A stretch of 64,000 bases of DNA, taken from NCBI GenBank assembly GCA_958510875.1, contig OY294068.1, forward strand, positions 197,370,315-197,434,314, in the 5' to 3' direction. The stretch is from Endomychus coccineus. Its lineage: Eukaryota; Arthropoda; Insecta; Coleoptera; Endomychidae. Below are positions 14,740 to 25,517 of the stretch, piece by piece (within the stretch, counting starts at the first letter, position 1; each line of letters opens with the position of its first letter). The notes beneath the pieces are model-generated. The model had not been told where the DNA came from. It was given only the letters and a program-made list of their open reading frames with translations, and did not search any database. A program made the translations under genes and the position numbers.

Positions 14740-17700
14740 TTTTGTTGATATTCTTGAACCATTTGTAATATTTGTATGTTTTCTTGGTATATTGGTTCGT
14801 ATATATACTGATAATGAAATAAAAATTCTGTTTTGACGTTTCGACAACGTTTATTGCCTTTATCAAAAATTGTTAATTGAATTAGTGTTTCCATGTAATT
14901 TAGAAAAGAATAGATGATTTTGATTAATGAAATGCGTCTGCAGCCGACTTGTGTTTTAAGATCCAATTAAAACTGCAGAAAACATTGGATCGGTTGTGAG
15001 TGAAAGAGTAATGTATGGCTAACTACAATTTGAAATAGATTGAATTTGATTAAATACAAGACATTCCAATATTGTACAATTATAAATATCTATGAATTAT
15101 TGAATGAATTAGTTACTCTATGATAAGTATTTCTATCATAACTATTCAAGTTTAAGATAATTCTATGGAATTTAACCTCAAAATTGTTACTCTATAGTGT
15201 CATAGTTAAATAATACTTCATCTTTTTTAGGTTGAATTTTAAATAGACAATGGAAAGTGGTACTTCAAATTAATAAAATTTTGTTAAGTTTGAATTAGAT
15301 TATTGTACAGTTTCGAAAGATTGGAATCTATTTTGTCATTTACACAATTGTTCTTTTTAATTTGAATAGATTCTAATATCAAACGTTTGTTGTCGTTTGT
15401 TTCAATATTTAAAATTTTTGTATTGTTGTAGTCGAAAGTATGGTTAGTGTCTTTCACATGTTTATTGAGCGCAGTTGATGAATTTTTGGTATATTTGTGG
15501 CCATTTAATCTTTTTTCGAGGTATTGTGAAGATTGGCCAATATATACCTTTTCGCAATCTTTGCAAGGGATGGAATAAACAGTATGGGTTATTTTTTTGA
15601 AAGGTACGCTGCTTTTTAATTTTGTAAAGAGACTTTTCTGATTTAAATAACTCTTATGACATATATGTAGGTCATAAGGTTTCACTATATTACAAATTTT
15701 CTCTGAAAGTCCACTGATATATGGTAGTGATATGTAATGCCTATCATTAGTTTTCTCATTATTGGTATTGATTCCACCAAATGAGTTATAAAATTTATGA
15801 ATTTTGTCTTTAGTTATCGAATTTACTAAATCAATGGGATAACCATTTCTTATTAAAGTTTCTTTTGTTTTTGTAATAGATATAGTTCTCAGTTCAGGAG
15901 AACTTAGTCGAATAGCTCTATCTATTAGATTTATAATAACATTTTTCTTATATTTTTTAGGTATATTAGAATTGAAATTAGTATACCTTCCTGACCAAGT
16001 AGGTTTGGTATACCATTTTGTTAGAATTTTGTTATCATTTGATTTTCTTACTAAAGTTAAATCTAAAAAATTTATTTCGTTATGATTTTCTAATTCAATC
16101 GTAAATTGTAACTTATGGTGAAAGGAATTGAAAGAATTCAAAAATTCATTACATTTGTTTTCAGGGATTGCAGCAATACAATCATCAACATATCTTTTGA
16201 AGAAGGCTATATTATAATTTAGTTGAGATACTACTTTTTCTTCAAGGAATTCCATTACTATTTGGGCTATGATACTTGATATTGGAGAGCCCATTGCACA
16301 ACCATCTAATTGTTTATAACAATCATCTTTATATTGTAAAAAATTAGCGGTGAATGTATATTCTATAGCTGTTAAGAACTCATTCATAGGTAAATTTGTA
16401 TATAGTTTTATTTCATCCCATTTATTTTGAATTATTTGTTTAGCTAATTCTAAAGGGATATTTGTATATAAAGATGTGACATCTAGTGATACTAAGATAT
16501 AGTTTTTAGGTATTGTAATTTTGTTAATGAATTCCTTGAAATCCCAAGAATCTTTGATGTAAAACTCATTTTTGTAAGCTATGTTTTTTAGTATGTTGGA
16601 TAAGTATTTAGCCATTTCATAAAAAGGTGATTGAATGCTGCATACTACAGGTCGCATCGGTATATTAGGTTTATGAATTTTGGGTAAACCATATATTTTT
16701 GGAGGATGAGCATTATGTATCGTTAATTGTCTATGAATGTATTTTGAAATATATTTCTTTTCAAACCATTTTTTTACTAAGTTATTATTTTTAGTTTGGT
16801 AAATATTAGTTGGGTTGTTATTTAGTTTCTTATATACTTCAGGATCATTCAACATTGTAGACATTTTATCCTCATATTCATTTGTGTCCATGATAACAGT
16901 TTTATTACCTTTATCTGCTTTTAAGATAGTAATTTGTGGGTTAGATTTGATGAATTGTTTGGTTTCTTTGAAATTTTTGATTGATTTGTTATTTTTATTA
17001 TTAAATTTATTATTTTTAACTGTTTGTTTGAAATTAGTTATTGTGTTTATACATTTTGATCTTATCTCATTTGCTATTTGAGTAGGTTTTTTAGCAATTT
17101 CAGTTTCAAGTGAAGAAATTATGTTATTGATAGGTATTTGTCTTTCGTTATATAGAGTATTACTAAATTTCTCACCGAGAGCTAAAGTGTCTATTACATT
17201 TTTTGGAACATTTGTTTGAGATAAATTCATTAGCCAATTATTATCAACTATGAGATCTCTTTTGTTATTGTTATTTAATTTATTTATTTTCTCAATATTT
17301 CTATGTTTAATTTTATTAAAGTTTTTTTCAAATTTTTGAGTTTCTAATTCTAAATACGTATTGTAGATTTGGGTAGGTAGGATATTTTTCATTGTAGATT
17401 TGGTTCTGCTTATGTTATTTTCAGTTTGTTTTACATTTTTACAAGTGTCAGATATTAAGAGGTTTAATACTTTTAATTGAAACGTTTCTTTGAATTGAAG
17501 ATAAGTATTATCTAAGTACTCACTATTGAAAATGATGTGATCATCATTGATTTTTAAAAATTTTGGTATTATTCTTAAACTTTTTAGTCGTAATAAGTAT
17601 ATTTTCCTATATAGGTTTTTTATTTTTCAAGAATACACTACTCTCAACATCAATATACATACATCGTAATAATCATGGCTTTTTATAAGAAAATTGAAGA

Positions 17701-20609
17701 AGATTATGGATTCTACACCGTCCAATTATTGAAAACGTTCTCAAAAATGATGAATACCTTTGCCAATCAAAAAAATAGGAAAATATACTTATTACGACTA
17801 AAAAGTTTAAGAATAATACCAAAATTTTTAAAAATCAATGATGATCACATCATTTTCAATAGTGAGTACTTAGATAATACTTATCTTCAATTCAAAGAAA
17901 CGTTTCAATTAAAAGTATTAAACCTCTTAATATCTGACACTTGTAAAAATGTAAAACAAACTGAAAATAACATAAGCAGAACCAAATCTACAATGAAAAA
18001 TATCCTACCTACCCAAATCTACAATACGTATTTAGAATTAGAAACTCAAAAATTTGAAAAAAACTTTAATAAAATTAAACATAGAAATATTGAGAAAATA
18101 AATAAATTAAATAACAATAACAAAAGAGATCTCATAGTTGATAATAATTGGCTAATGAATTTATCTCAAACAAATGTTCCAAAAAATGTAATAGACACTT
18201 TAGCTCTCGGTGAGAAATTTAGTAATACTCTATATAACGAAAGACAAATACCTATCAATAACATAATTTCTTCACTTGAAACTGAAATTGCTAAAAAACC
18301 TACTCAAATAGCAAATGAGATAAGATCAAAATGTATAAACACAATAACTAATTTCAAACAAACAGTTAAAAATAATAAATTTAATAATAAAAATAACAAA
18401 TCAATCAAAAATTTCAAAGAAACCAAACAATTCATCAAATCTAACCCACAAATTACTATCTTAAAAGCAGATAAAGGTAATAAAACTGTTATCATGGACA
18501 CAAATGAATATGAGGATAAAATGTCTACAATGTTGAATGATCCTGAAGTATATAAGAAACTAAATAACAACCCAACTAATATTTACCAAACTAAAAATAA
18601 TAACTTAGTAAAAAAATGGTTTGAAAAGAAATATATTTCAAAATACATTCATAGACAATTAACGATACATAATGCTCATCCTCCAAAAATATATGGTTTA
18701 CCCAAAATTCATAAACCTAATATACCGATGCGACCTGTAGTATGCAGCATTCAATCACCTTTTTATGAAATGGCTAAATACTTATCCAACATACTAAAAA
18801 ACATAGCTTACAAAAATGAGTTTTACATCAAAGATTCTTGGGATTTCAAGGAATTCATTAACAAAATTACAATACCTAAAAACTATATCTTAGTATCACT
18901 AGATGTCACATCTTTATATACAAATATCCCTTTAGAATTAGCTAAACAAATAATTCAAAATAAATGGGATGAAATAAAACTATATACAAATTTACCTATG
19001 AATGAGTTCTTAACAGCTATAGAATATACATTCACCGCTAATTTTTTACAATATAAAGATGATTGTTATAAACAATTAGATGGTTGTGCAATGGGCTCTC
19101 CAATATCAAGTATCATAGCCCAAATAGTAATGGAATTCCTTGAAGAAAAAGTAGTATCTCAACTAAATTATAATATAGCCTTCTTCAAAAGATATGTTGA
19201 TGATTGTATTGCTGCAATCCCTGAAAACAAATGTAATGAATTTTTGAATTCTTTCAATTCCTTTCACCATAAGTTACAATTTACGATTGAATTAGAAAAT
19301 CATAACGAAATAAATTTTTTAGATTTAACTTTAGTAAGAAAATCAAATGATAACAAAATTCTAACAAAATGGTATACCAAACCTACTTGGTCAGGAAGGT
19401 ATACTAATTTCAATTCTAATATACCTAAAAAATATAAGAAAAATGTTATTATAAATCTAATAGATAGAGCTATTCGACTAAGTTCTCCTGAACTGAGAAC
19501 TATATCTATTACAAAAACAAAAGAAACTTTAATAAGAAATGGTTATCCCATTGATTTAGTAAATTCGATAACTAAAGACAAAATTCATAAATTTTATAAC
19601 TCATTTGGTGGAATCAATACCAATAATGAGAAAACTAATGATAGGCATTACATATCACTACCATATATCAGTGGACTTTCAGAGAAAATTTGTAATATAG
19701 TGAAACCTTATGACCTACATATATGTCATAAGAGTTATTTAAATCAGAAAAGTCTCTTTACAAAATTAAAAAGCAGCGTACCTTTCAAAAAAATAACCCA
19801 TACTGTTTATTCCATCCCTTGCAAAGATTGCGAAAAGGTATATATTGGCCAATCTTCACAATACCTCGAAAAAAGATTAAATGGCCACAAATATACCAAA
19901 AATTCATCAACTGCGCTCAATAAACATGTGAAAGACACTAACCATACTTTCGACTACAACAATACAAAAATTTTAAATATTGAAACAAACGACAACAAAC
20001 GTTTGATATTAGAATCTATTCAAATTAAAAAGAACAATTGTGTAAATGACAAAATAGATTCCAATCTTTCGAAACTGTACAATAATCTAATTCAAACTTA
20101 ACAAAATTTTATTAATTTGAAGTACCACTTTCCATTGTCTATTTAAAATTCAACCTAAAAAAGATGAAGTATTATTTAACTATGACACTATAGAGTAACA
20201 ATTTTGAGGTTAAATTCCATAGAATTATCTTAAACTTGAATAGTTATGATAGAAATACTTATCATAGAGTAACTAATTCATTCAATAATTCATAGATATT
20301 TATAATTGTACAATATTGGAATGTCTTGTATTTAATCAAATTCAATCTATTTCAAATTGTAGTTAGCCATACATTACTCTTTCACTCACAACCGATCCAA
20401 TGTTTTCTGCAGTTTTAATTGGATCTTAAAACACAAGTCGGCTGCAGACGCATTTCATTAATCAAAATCATCTATTCTTTTCTAAATTACATGGAAACAC
20501 TAATTCAATTAACAATTTTTGATAAAGGCAATAAACGTTGTCGAAACGTCAAAACAGAATTTTTATTTCATTATCAGTATATATACGAACCAATATACCA
20601 AGAAAACAT

Positions 20610-20699
<90 letters not shown>

Positions 20700-23600
20700 A
20701 ATGTAATGTGATGTTATTGTTATAGTCCTTGTTAAACTAGTCTAAGATGTCAAGGTATCTGTGCCAAACAATATGTTTAATATATTAACGCAACATTAAA
20801 CATATTGCATTGTGGGTCAGCTCCGAGATCTAAACATATACTTATAATAACATTACTAAATAGAAATAAGGTCGCATTCTATAATTTGGGGATTTTAGGT
20901 AATCTCGTATAGGGATGGAAGATACATATACTACATTGTGATGGATTCATGTTTCGTCCACGGTTATGAAACGGCGCAAAAAGTCTTTCTTAACGCGCTT
21001 GAACATCGCCAAACACTCCTTTGAAGTTGTCACACGGTCGCGCTTGTTGTCAACAGAGCAAATGCGGCACTCATCTGGCCGATAGCTTTAGTTTGCGAAA
21101 AATGATCAATAATATTATCAAAAAATTTATCATTTTGTGTTTTACTAAATCTTTTTCAATAGATATCAAACTAACATTGTATAAACGATTTTGGCCCATT
21201 GTATTTCGCATGTAAGTTTTAATTCGTTGGAGAGAAGAAAATGATCCTCCACCGATGCCGACGTGACAGGAATGGTGACTGTCAAACAAAGTAGTTTATA
21301 AAACTGAGGTAAAACTTGTTGCAAATCATTGTCTATCATATATTTTATCATATCGGCGTGAATGTCGTACTGGCCTAAAATATCTTTATCCGAGTATATA
21401 ACGCATAATTCATTGTGCAGTGCTAATTTATCAAAAAATTTATATTTTAGAACTAAGTTATACAAAAAACTTCAATTCATGTAAATCGGAAAATCGAATC
21501 TCAATTTGACCTTTAATAGTATCTAAAATTTCATAAAAAAAAGTTGTTTATAATGTAGTTTCTTGTCTACCAAATTATATCTTTTCCTCCTTCAACAATA
21601 TTCTGTTTACCCGTTAATTTAAACTTAATACTCTATGTAATATGTTCCTGCAATTTTTCATGTCTGTCTATACCACAAGCTGAATTTTTCAAATCATCAT
21701 AGCCCAAGTGCCCCCAACATGAAGTTGTATCAGATGGAAATAGCAAGCAATACCAGCAATATAATTTATTGTGTACCTCAGATCCCGTTAACCTTAAATA
21801 TTTTTTACAATTATCAGTATCAAATCATCGATTTTGAAACATACCTGTCATCACTAATCTTATCAGCAACTAAATCACTACTCAGTTTAACGTTTAATAA
21901 CCAAAGAACTCTTTGTTAATAACTCACCGAACGACCGAACAGATAAATTATAACTTAACCTTACATCGCTTCACGAAACAAAAACAACAATTGCCAGAGC
22001 AATTTTGCAGCCGCGGCAAGTAATCGTATTTTATACGACCGCCGGGCAACGAGGTCTATACCTCGTTGCGCCGGGAGCGTACGAGAAGCTAGCCTCCATA
22101 GGCTGTTGCCATATTCGCTGTTTTCCCCTATTTGTGAATTGAACTGGTTGGAAAAACGGCAACTGTGTTGACCACACGTATTTAGCGTTTGAGATAGAGA
22201 ATCTAGCCTCTGGCCACTGTTGCCAGATAAAAAATAACTACTGAGAACGGGGAATTAATTGTAAAATTTAAAGAATTATCAGAGAAACAGGAAATAAAAT
22301 GAAGAATGATCATTAAGATAAATTGGTGAGGAGGCTGAGCCTCCTTAGTCTCCTTCGAGGAGCCGCCACTGAAATCTTTACCAATAATAGTCACTCTGTT
22401 CAATTTTCCACGCTTGCAAAGCAGATATATAAATAAAATAAAAACTTGAGCAAATCGCGTTGAAAATTCCAAAGGTACATACTCTGATATCTGGCCATCA
22501 TCTGTCTGAAATTCAAGTTCTCGTCCCTCAGTCCGTCTTTGGGTCGAGCGCCGTTCAAACAAACGTCGCTAATTTCTAAATGAGTGTCGAAAAAGTCAGA
22601 ATCTTTTTTTATCTTCCTGGCGAATTCCGAGCCTTCCTCCAAGACGTAGCTACTCGCTTCCAAAATATCCTCAAGAAAGTACTGTTCCACTGGGAACGTT
22701 CGACCTGGCACTTTAATAACGGGCACGTTCCCAAAATAATTCGAGAACAGTTCGATGTTCATTGTAGCGCTCATCAATATGACCTTCAGATCAGGTCGGA
22801 CAGCCAGCAAATCTCGGAGAATCAACAATAAGAAGTCGCTAGAATAATAAAAAATTCCAGCTCCAATTCAGTATTTTTTGAGGTTATTTGTTTTTAATAA
22901 CTTTAATAAAAATTGAAGTGAAGGAATAAGAAGAATATATTTACCTCTCCTCACTTCTTTCATGGACTTCATCAACAACCACATGGGTTACTAGAGACAG
23001 CGTGGGATCGCTTTCCAATCGCCGCAGCAGTATCCCAGTAGTGCAAAAAGTAAGTCTCGTCCTCGAAGACATCTTGCTCTCTAACCTAATCTGATAACCA
23101 ACCACATTACCCACTTCTTCCACCCTTTCCTCGGCCACTCTTTCCGCCACACCAATCGCAGATATCCTTCTGGGTTGTGTGCAAACGATGTCAACGTGCT
23201 TCTTCACTTTCTTGTACTGCATCATCCAATCTTCTAGAATATACTGGGGAACTTGAGTGCTCTTGCCGCATCCTGTCTCGCCGTGAATCACGGTAACTTG
23301 AGACCGTTCGATGGTGCTCAGAATCTCTTTCATGTAGGTGTAGACTGGTAGTACTCGACGGCTGCTCAAGTGTCGAAGATAGTCAGCGTTTTGGAATTTG
23401 AGTGGGAAATTCAACACCAATTTCGCATCCTCCGCCAAAACTTCTTCGTAACTCAACGTTTTCTTGTTGTTACGATTCGTTCGGCCTTTCACATAATGAG
23501 TGCCGGATTTGAGCATATGCGGCTTGTTAGTTCTTTTCTCAAACAACTTAACATTCGGTTTGATGAAATCTACTTCTTCTTTCAACACTTCTTCTATTTC

Positions 23601-24938
23601 ATCGGCATTTTTCAATATTTCTGTGATGGTATACACACATGGAACGCCGTCTTCTGCTAGAATTTTTGCTTCTTTCAAGAGCCTCTTACAGATGTGCAGA
23701 TTGACTAAAGGAGGTAATATAGCATTTGTTTTCAAGAAAATTATCGGAGCTTCAAACGGATATTTCGTCCCTGGGGGAAACCTAATTTCCAAATCGAAAG
23801 AAAAATCTTCCAAATGTGCGTTATTGTTAACAGCCACAACTGGGATTTCATGAGAAAATCGACATTTATCACCATATTTACAATGCCCTCTAACTAAATT
23901 TCTACATAACTGTTTGTTATTATTATATGTTGGTTTTTTCTTAATATCTTTGTGTTTATGATGAAAGATATTGATTAAATAATCTAATTTCAAAGTCAAT
24001 ATCCATACATTGCCTTTGACTTTTTCATGAAACAATGTCTCATAAATCGATTCTAGGGAACTTTTTTCATCTAACCTGAGTTCTAGTAGCTCATTCTCTG
24101 ATGGAATATTATCTTTGTTTGAGAATTTTTTGTCCAAATCAAAATCGAAATATTTGCTGTAGAGTAAAGCCAGAGAATTTTCTACATTGCCTAAACAATA
24201 ATCAAAAGCTTCCATACAATGGTTTGTATGGAATCCATAACTGAAAATAACAATTATCATAAGCCATTAAACCAAATTCGAATAAAATTCACCTTTCAAG
24301 CCTAAATAAAGCAAACTGTTTGAGTCTTTCATTTTCTTCAGTTTGGTTGTCCACTTTGTTTGAAAAGTCATATCCCCCTTTCACAACTAAACTGCCCTGT
24401 CCCATCCAAAATTTCCTACCAAGGTTTGATTTTACATCTTCATAATCTGCAGCAGTGCTAAGTTTGAACTCCTGAAAATTATGTTATTATGTATTTAATA
24501 AATTCCTTGATATTTTAGAGACTAATGATGGGTCATGAATATTCAGATTATGCATTTTCATAAGCCATTTTACATGGAATGTTCACAATAAATTCCAATA
24601 TGTAGACTTTAACTGGTTATCATATCTACTAGTGATAATTATATGAAACTTTCTCTGCATTAGATTTTTTAGCAAAATTAAATTTTCACAAGATTAGTGT
24701 ATTTACCGGCCCATGAATGTACAACAATGTTTCCAATATGTTTTCCTGTAAATTTTCAGTTAATCTCAGAAACTGCAACTCTTCTTTTACTATATTCTTG
24801 GGTGCACTTGATTCAATATTCCTGAAATGAATGTGTTACATTGCTTCCTTACTCTCAATTGCAGACATACCCTATTTTAACCTTGGGTATTTCACGAAGC
24901 AAAATATCCGCCGCATTAATTGCACTTTCACCATTCAT
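5804..24938 (-). CDS. DHX57: DHX57-type ATP-dependent RNA helicase (UBA, RWD, CCCH zinc finger, DExH core)
   Basis: Exons in coding order: 24938-24871, 24821-24707, 24471-24293, 24240-22945, 22838-22483, 11242-10969, 10906-10542, 9938-9616, 8807-8601, 8482-8309, 6272-6039, 5944-5804. All phases join, giving 1243 aa ending in TAG. Domains: a UBA-like segment near residues 112-155; an RWD domain interrupted by a CCCH finger ([19 protein letters not shown], about 233-251), the DHX57 arrangement; Walker [10 protein letters not shown] (about 441); motif II as DEVH (about 544); SAT; motif [11 protein letters not shown]; motif [10 protein letters not shown]; then the helicase-associated and OB-fold region to the C terminus. 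Family members unwind RNA 3'-5' using ATP; the precise cellular role of DHX57 is little known. The start at 24938 is the first ATG of an open exon. Intron 5 (11243-22482) is swollen by transposons, yet both flanking exons are intact. Confidence 0.94.
6558..8166. repeat. seven-copy ~230 bp tandem repeat in DHX57 intron 10
   Basis: The word GCACTCAATTCC recurs at 6563, 6791, 7021, 7257, 7487, 7717 and 7945 (periods 228-236). Units 2-4 and 5-7 share private variants (for example CTGAAGTTCTTTGCG, the doubled TTATTTTAATT, and CCTTGCGTTATACC), so a 696 bp trimer was duplicated as a block. Very AT-rich and non-coding. Confidence 0.93.
9028..9600. repeat. about three tandem ~210 bp units in DHX57 intron 8
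   Basis: The phrase TTGAAAAGTTNNTAACTGTNAC recurs at about 9141, 9353 and 9533 with matching flanks (TTTCGTTAATTT, TTTTAGATAATAA). The third unit is shortened. It is a separate array from the one in intron 10. Confidence 0.75.
9939..10541 (-). other. DHX57 intron 7, no feature seen
   Basis: AT-rich intron between the helicase C-terminal-domain exon and the next exon; nothing recognisable beyond its splice sites. Confidence 0.6.
11315..12703. mobile_element. foldback element, family A (copy 1), long inverted repeats
   Basis: Starts GTGCGGTCAAATGGGTATTG and ends with the inverted form, ...CCCATTTGACTGCA. The arms (about 11315-11920 and 12220-12703) match in order over hundreds of bases, including TGGATCGATTTTGATGG, TTGTTTATATTGTTTATAAG and AATTATCCGAAA words. 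About 300 bp of non-palindromic centre separates them. No coding capacity, so it is a non-autonomous DNA transposon by inference. It lies in DHX57 intron 5. The flanks are AT-rich and no clean target duplication could be fixed. Confidence 0.85.
12704..13502. other. unassigned stretch of DHX57 intron 5
   Basis: No coding, tandem-repeat or inverted-repeat structure recognised. It has runs such as poly-A at 13290-13298. Its origin is unknown. Confidence 0.5.
13503..14635 (+). mobile_element. LTR and tRNA-Lys primer-binding site of a truncated LTR retrotransposon
   Basis: TGGCGCCCAACGTGGGGC at 14618-14635 has the form of a primer-binding site complementary to the 3' end of a lysine tRNA. It sits two bases after ...TATCA, a normal LTR end. 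Upstream are a polyadenylation signal (AATAAA, 14586-14591) and a TATA-like CATAAAAGG near 13702. A TG start near 13503 would give an LTR of about 1.1 kb, the size and primer type of Osvaldo-like Ty3 elements. No gag or pol follows: the internal region is replaced by (TA)n and the Penelope copies. The left boundary is inferred, because no second LTR is present. Confidence 0.65.
14657..14738. repeat. (TA)n microsatellite, left side of the Penelope palindrome
   Basis: About 40 uninterrupted TA units directly outside the left Penelope arm, with about 30 bp of unique sequence between. Confidence 0.95.
14768..17610 (-). mobile_element. Penelope-like element, minus-strand copy, 5'-truncated
   Basis: Left arm of a large palindrome: 2843 bp, reverse complement of 17775-20617. 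The frame is open from 17610 to the stop at 15284, but the first ~33 codons present in the plus copy are missing, so this copy is truncated at the palindrome centre. The first ATG left is at 17392. It has the same RT and GIY-YIG motifs as the plus copy. The 3' end carries a degenerate hammerhead-like motif (minus strand, 14866-14838). Confidence 0.95.
15284..17610 (-). pseudogene. Penelope RT-endonuclease reading frame lacking its N terminus
   Basis: Open and apparently identical in protein to the plus copy over at least 702 residues (from ATG 17392). Contains [19 protein letters not shown], the catalytic RYVDDC and a C-terminal GIY-YIG segment ([18 protein letters not shown]). The N terminus is lost at the palindrome junction, so it is called broken despite having no internal stop. 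Confidence 0.85.
17675..20101 (+). CDS. Penelope-like reverse transcriptase with GIY-YIG endonuclease (808 aa)
   Basis: Intact 808-residue frame. A basic N-terminal region (1-340) leads into a Penelope-type [42 protein letters not shown] and the active-site RYVDDC at about residues 508-513. A linker follows, then a C-terminal GIY-YIG endonuclease with [14 protein letters not shown] near 710-725. The family copies its RNA into nicked DNA with these two activities. The ATG at 17675 lies in the palindrome spacer, so only this copy has the full N terminus. The lack of stops and the match to its partner suggest recent insertion. It lies antisense to DHX57, inside intron 5. Confidence 0.95.
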   Translation: MAFYKKIEEDYGFYTVQLLKTFSKMMNTFANQKNRKIYLLRLKSLRIIPKFLKINDDHIIFNSEYLDNTYLQFKETFQLKVLNLLISDTCKNVKQTENNISRTKSTMKNILPTQIYNTYLELETQKFEKNFNKIKHRNIEKINKLNNNNKRDLIVDNNWLMNLSQTNVPKNVIDTLALGEKFSNTLYNERQIPINNIISSLETEIAKKPTQIANEIRSKCINTITNFKQTVKNNKFNNKNNKSIKNFKETKQFIKSNPQITILKADKGNKTVIMDTNEYEDKMSTMLNDPEVYKKLNNNPTNIYQTKNNNLVKKWFEKKYISKYIHRQLTIHNAHPPKIYGLPKIHKPNIPMRPVVCSIQSPFYEMAKYLSNILKNIAYKNEFYIKDSWDFKEFINKITIPKNYILVSLDVTSLYTNIPLELAKQIIQNKWDEIKLYTNLPMNEFLTAIEYTFTANFLQYKDDCYKQLDGCAMGSPISSIIAQIVMEFLEEKVVSQLNYNIAFFKRYVDDCIAAIPENKCNEFLNSFNSFHHKLQFTIELENHNEINFLDLTLVRKSNDNKILTKWYTKPTWSGRYTNFNSNIPKKYKKNVIINLIDRAIRLSSPELRTISITKTKETLIRNGYPIDLVNSITKDKIHKFYNSFGGINTNNEKTNDRHYISLPYISGLSEKICNIVKPYDLHICHKSYLNQKSLFTKLKSSVPFKKITHTVYSIPCKDCEKVYIGQSSQYLEKRLNGHKYTKNSSTALNKHVKDTNHTFDYNNTKILNIETNDNKRLILESIQIKKNNCVNDKIDSNLSKLYNNLIQT
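17775..20617 (+). mobile_element. Penelope-like element, plus-strand copy (right palindrome arm)
   Basis: The arm begins ATAGGAAAATATACTTATTA and ends CCAAGAAAACATACAAATAT, just before the right (TA)n tract. It equals the left arm in length (2843 bp) with no difference noticed in the stretches compared. A 164 bp spacer (17611-17774) separates the arms. About 500 bp of non-coding 3' sequence follows the ORF, containing TTGATAA...GAAAC (20519-20547), a degenerate hammerhead-like core whose GGCAA/TTGTC can pair as stem II. Confidence 0.95.
20614..20696. repeat. (TA)n microsatellite, right side of the Penelope palindrome
   Basis: About 40 TA units directly after the right arm, mirroring the left side. 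The ~30 bp separating arm and (TA)n on the left is absent here. Confidence 0.95.
20700..20945 (-). repeat. ~240 bp dispersed repeat, copy 1
   Basis: Reverse complement of 53046-53300, with near-continuous matching: TATACGAGATTACCTAAAATC, GAATGCGACCTTATTTCTA, ATGTTTAGATCTCGGAGCTG, GGCACAGATACCTTGA. The identity of the repeat is unknown; it could be an LTR or transposon end fragment. Confidence 0.85.
20946..22371 (-). mobile_element. degraded hAT-superfamily transposon
   Basis: On the minus strand the element begins CAGTGGCGGCTCCTCGAAGG at 22371, a typical hAT terminus, followed by the subterminal palindrome GGAGGCTCAGCCTCC. The transposase C-terminal dimerisation region is recognisable at 21465-21071 (TIPVTSAS..., then [19 protein letters not shown]) but is split between two frames near 21245, with most of the protein missing. 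A GC-rich hairpin lies at 22041-22075. The other terminus was not found. It lies in DHX57 intron 5, same strand as the gene. Confidence 0.8.
22041..22075. repeat. GC-rich perfect hairpin inside the hAT remnant
   Basis: GCAACGAGGT-CTAT-ACCTCGTTGC is a 10 bp perfect stem with a 4 nt loop, flanked by near-complementary CCGG/CCGG. It stands out in AT-rich surroundings and probably belongs to the hAT subterminal region. Confidence 0.8.
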
Positions 24939-25517
24939 TCTGATTATTTTTCGCTAACTAAAAATTTACTGAAAACACTTGTGAAAAGGGGTATAACCTT
25001 AAAATTTGACAGATGTGAGTACTGAGTAGTTCTTTCGTACCGTCACGTCATGTTGCGCAATATTATGGAACATAAAGTGAAGTGTCTATAGAATCGTGAT
25101 TAAAACACAGTACATTCACAGAACAAAACAAGAATTTTCAATTTTCTTTTAAATAGAGTGATATTTAACAAAGTAAAATTTCTTGTTTTTATCTGTAAAA
25201 ATGGAATATCACAAAATAACGGACAGCTCCATTCAAATTCCACAGAATATCTATAGAATAACACTATATTGTGATTATGATGTTTCTAGTGATTATCTGG
25301 TTATGACTTCTGTGCATATTTTATAATGTTTATTTGTTGTTCTCATAAACATAACGTCTTCTCTAGAGATTAGATGAGATATTGTATTATCTATGGTTCG
25401 GATTTGATATAGATATTGGAAATAAATTAATTATTGTTATTTGCAGATTATTTGATTTAAGAGCGAGTTGAATTTTATTAGGGTTTGAATTAGAACATCT
25501 TAAACAGTACAAACGAA
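24939..25517. promoter_or_regulatory. shared promoter region between DHX57 and VPS39
   Basis: The two start codons (24938 minus, 25518 plus) face away from each other across 579 bp, so both promoters must lie here. No TATA box was assigned. TTTGCAG at about 25440-25446 could be the 3' splice site of a VPS39 leader intron. A 41-codon open frame (25201-25326, ATGGAATATCAC...TAA) would be an upstream ORF if this part is in the VPS39 leader. Confidence 0.55.

Noticed and set aside
14594..14966. Frames reading long Ile-Tyr repeats
   Set aside because: Translation of the (TA)n microsatellites; the same happens at 20419-20725.
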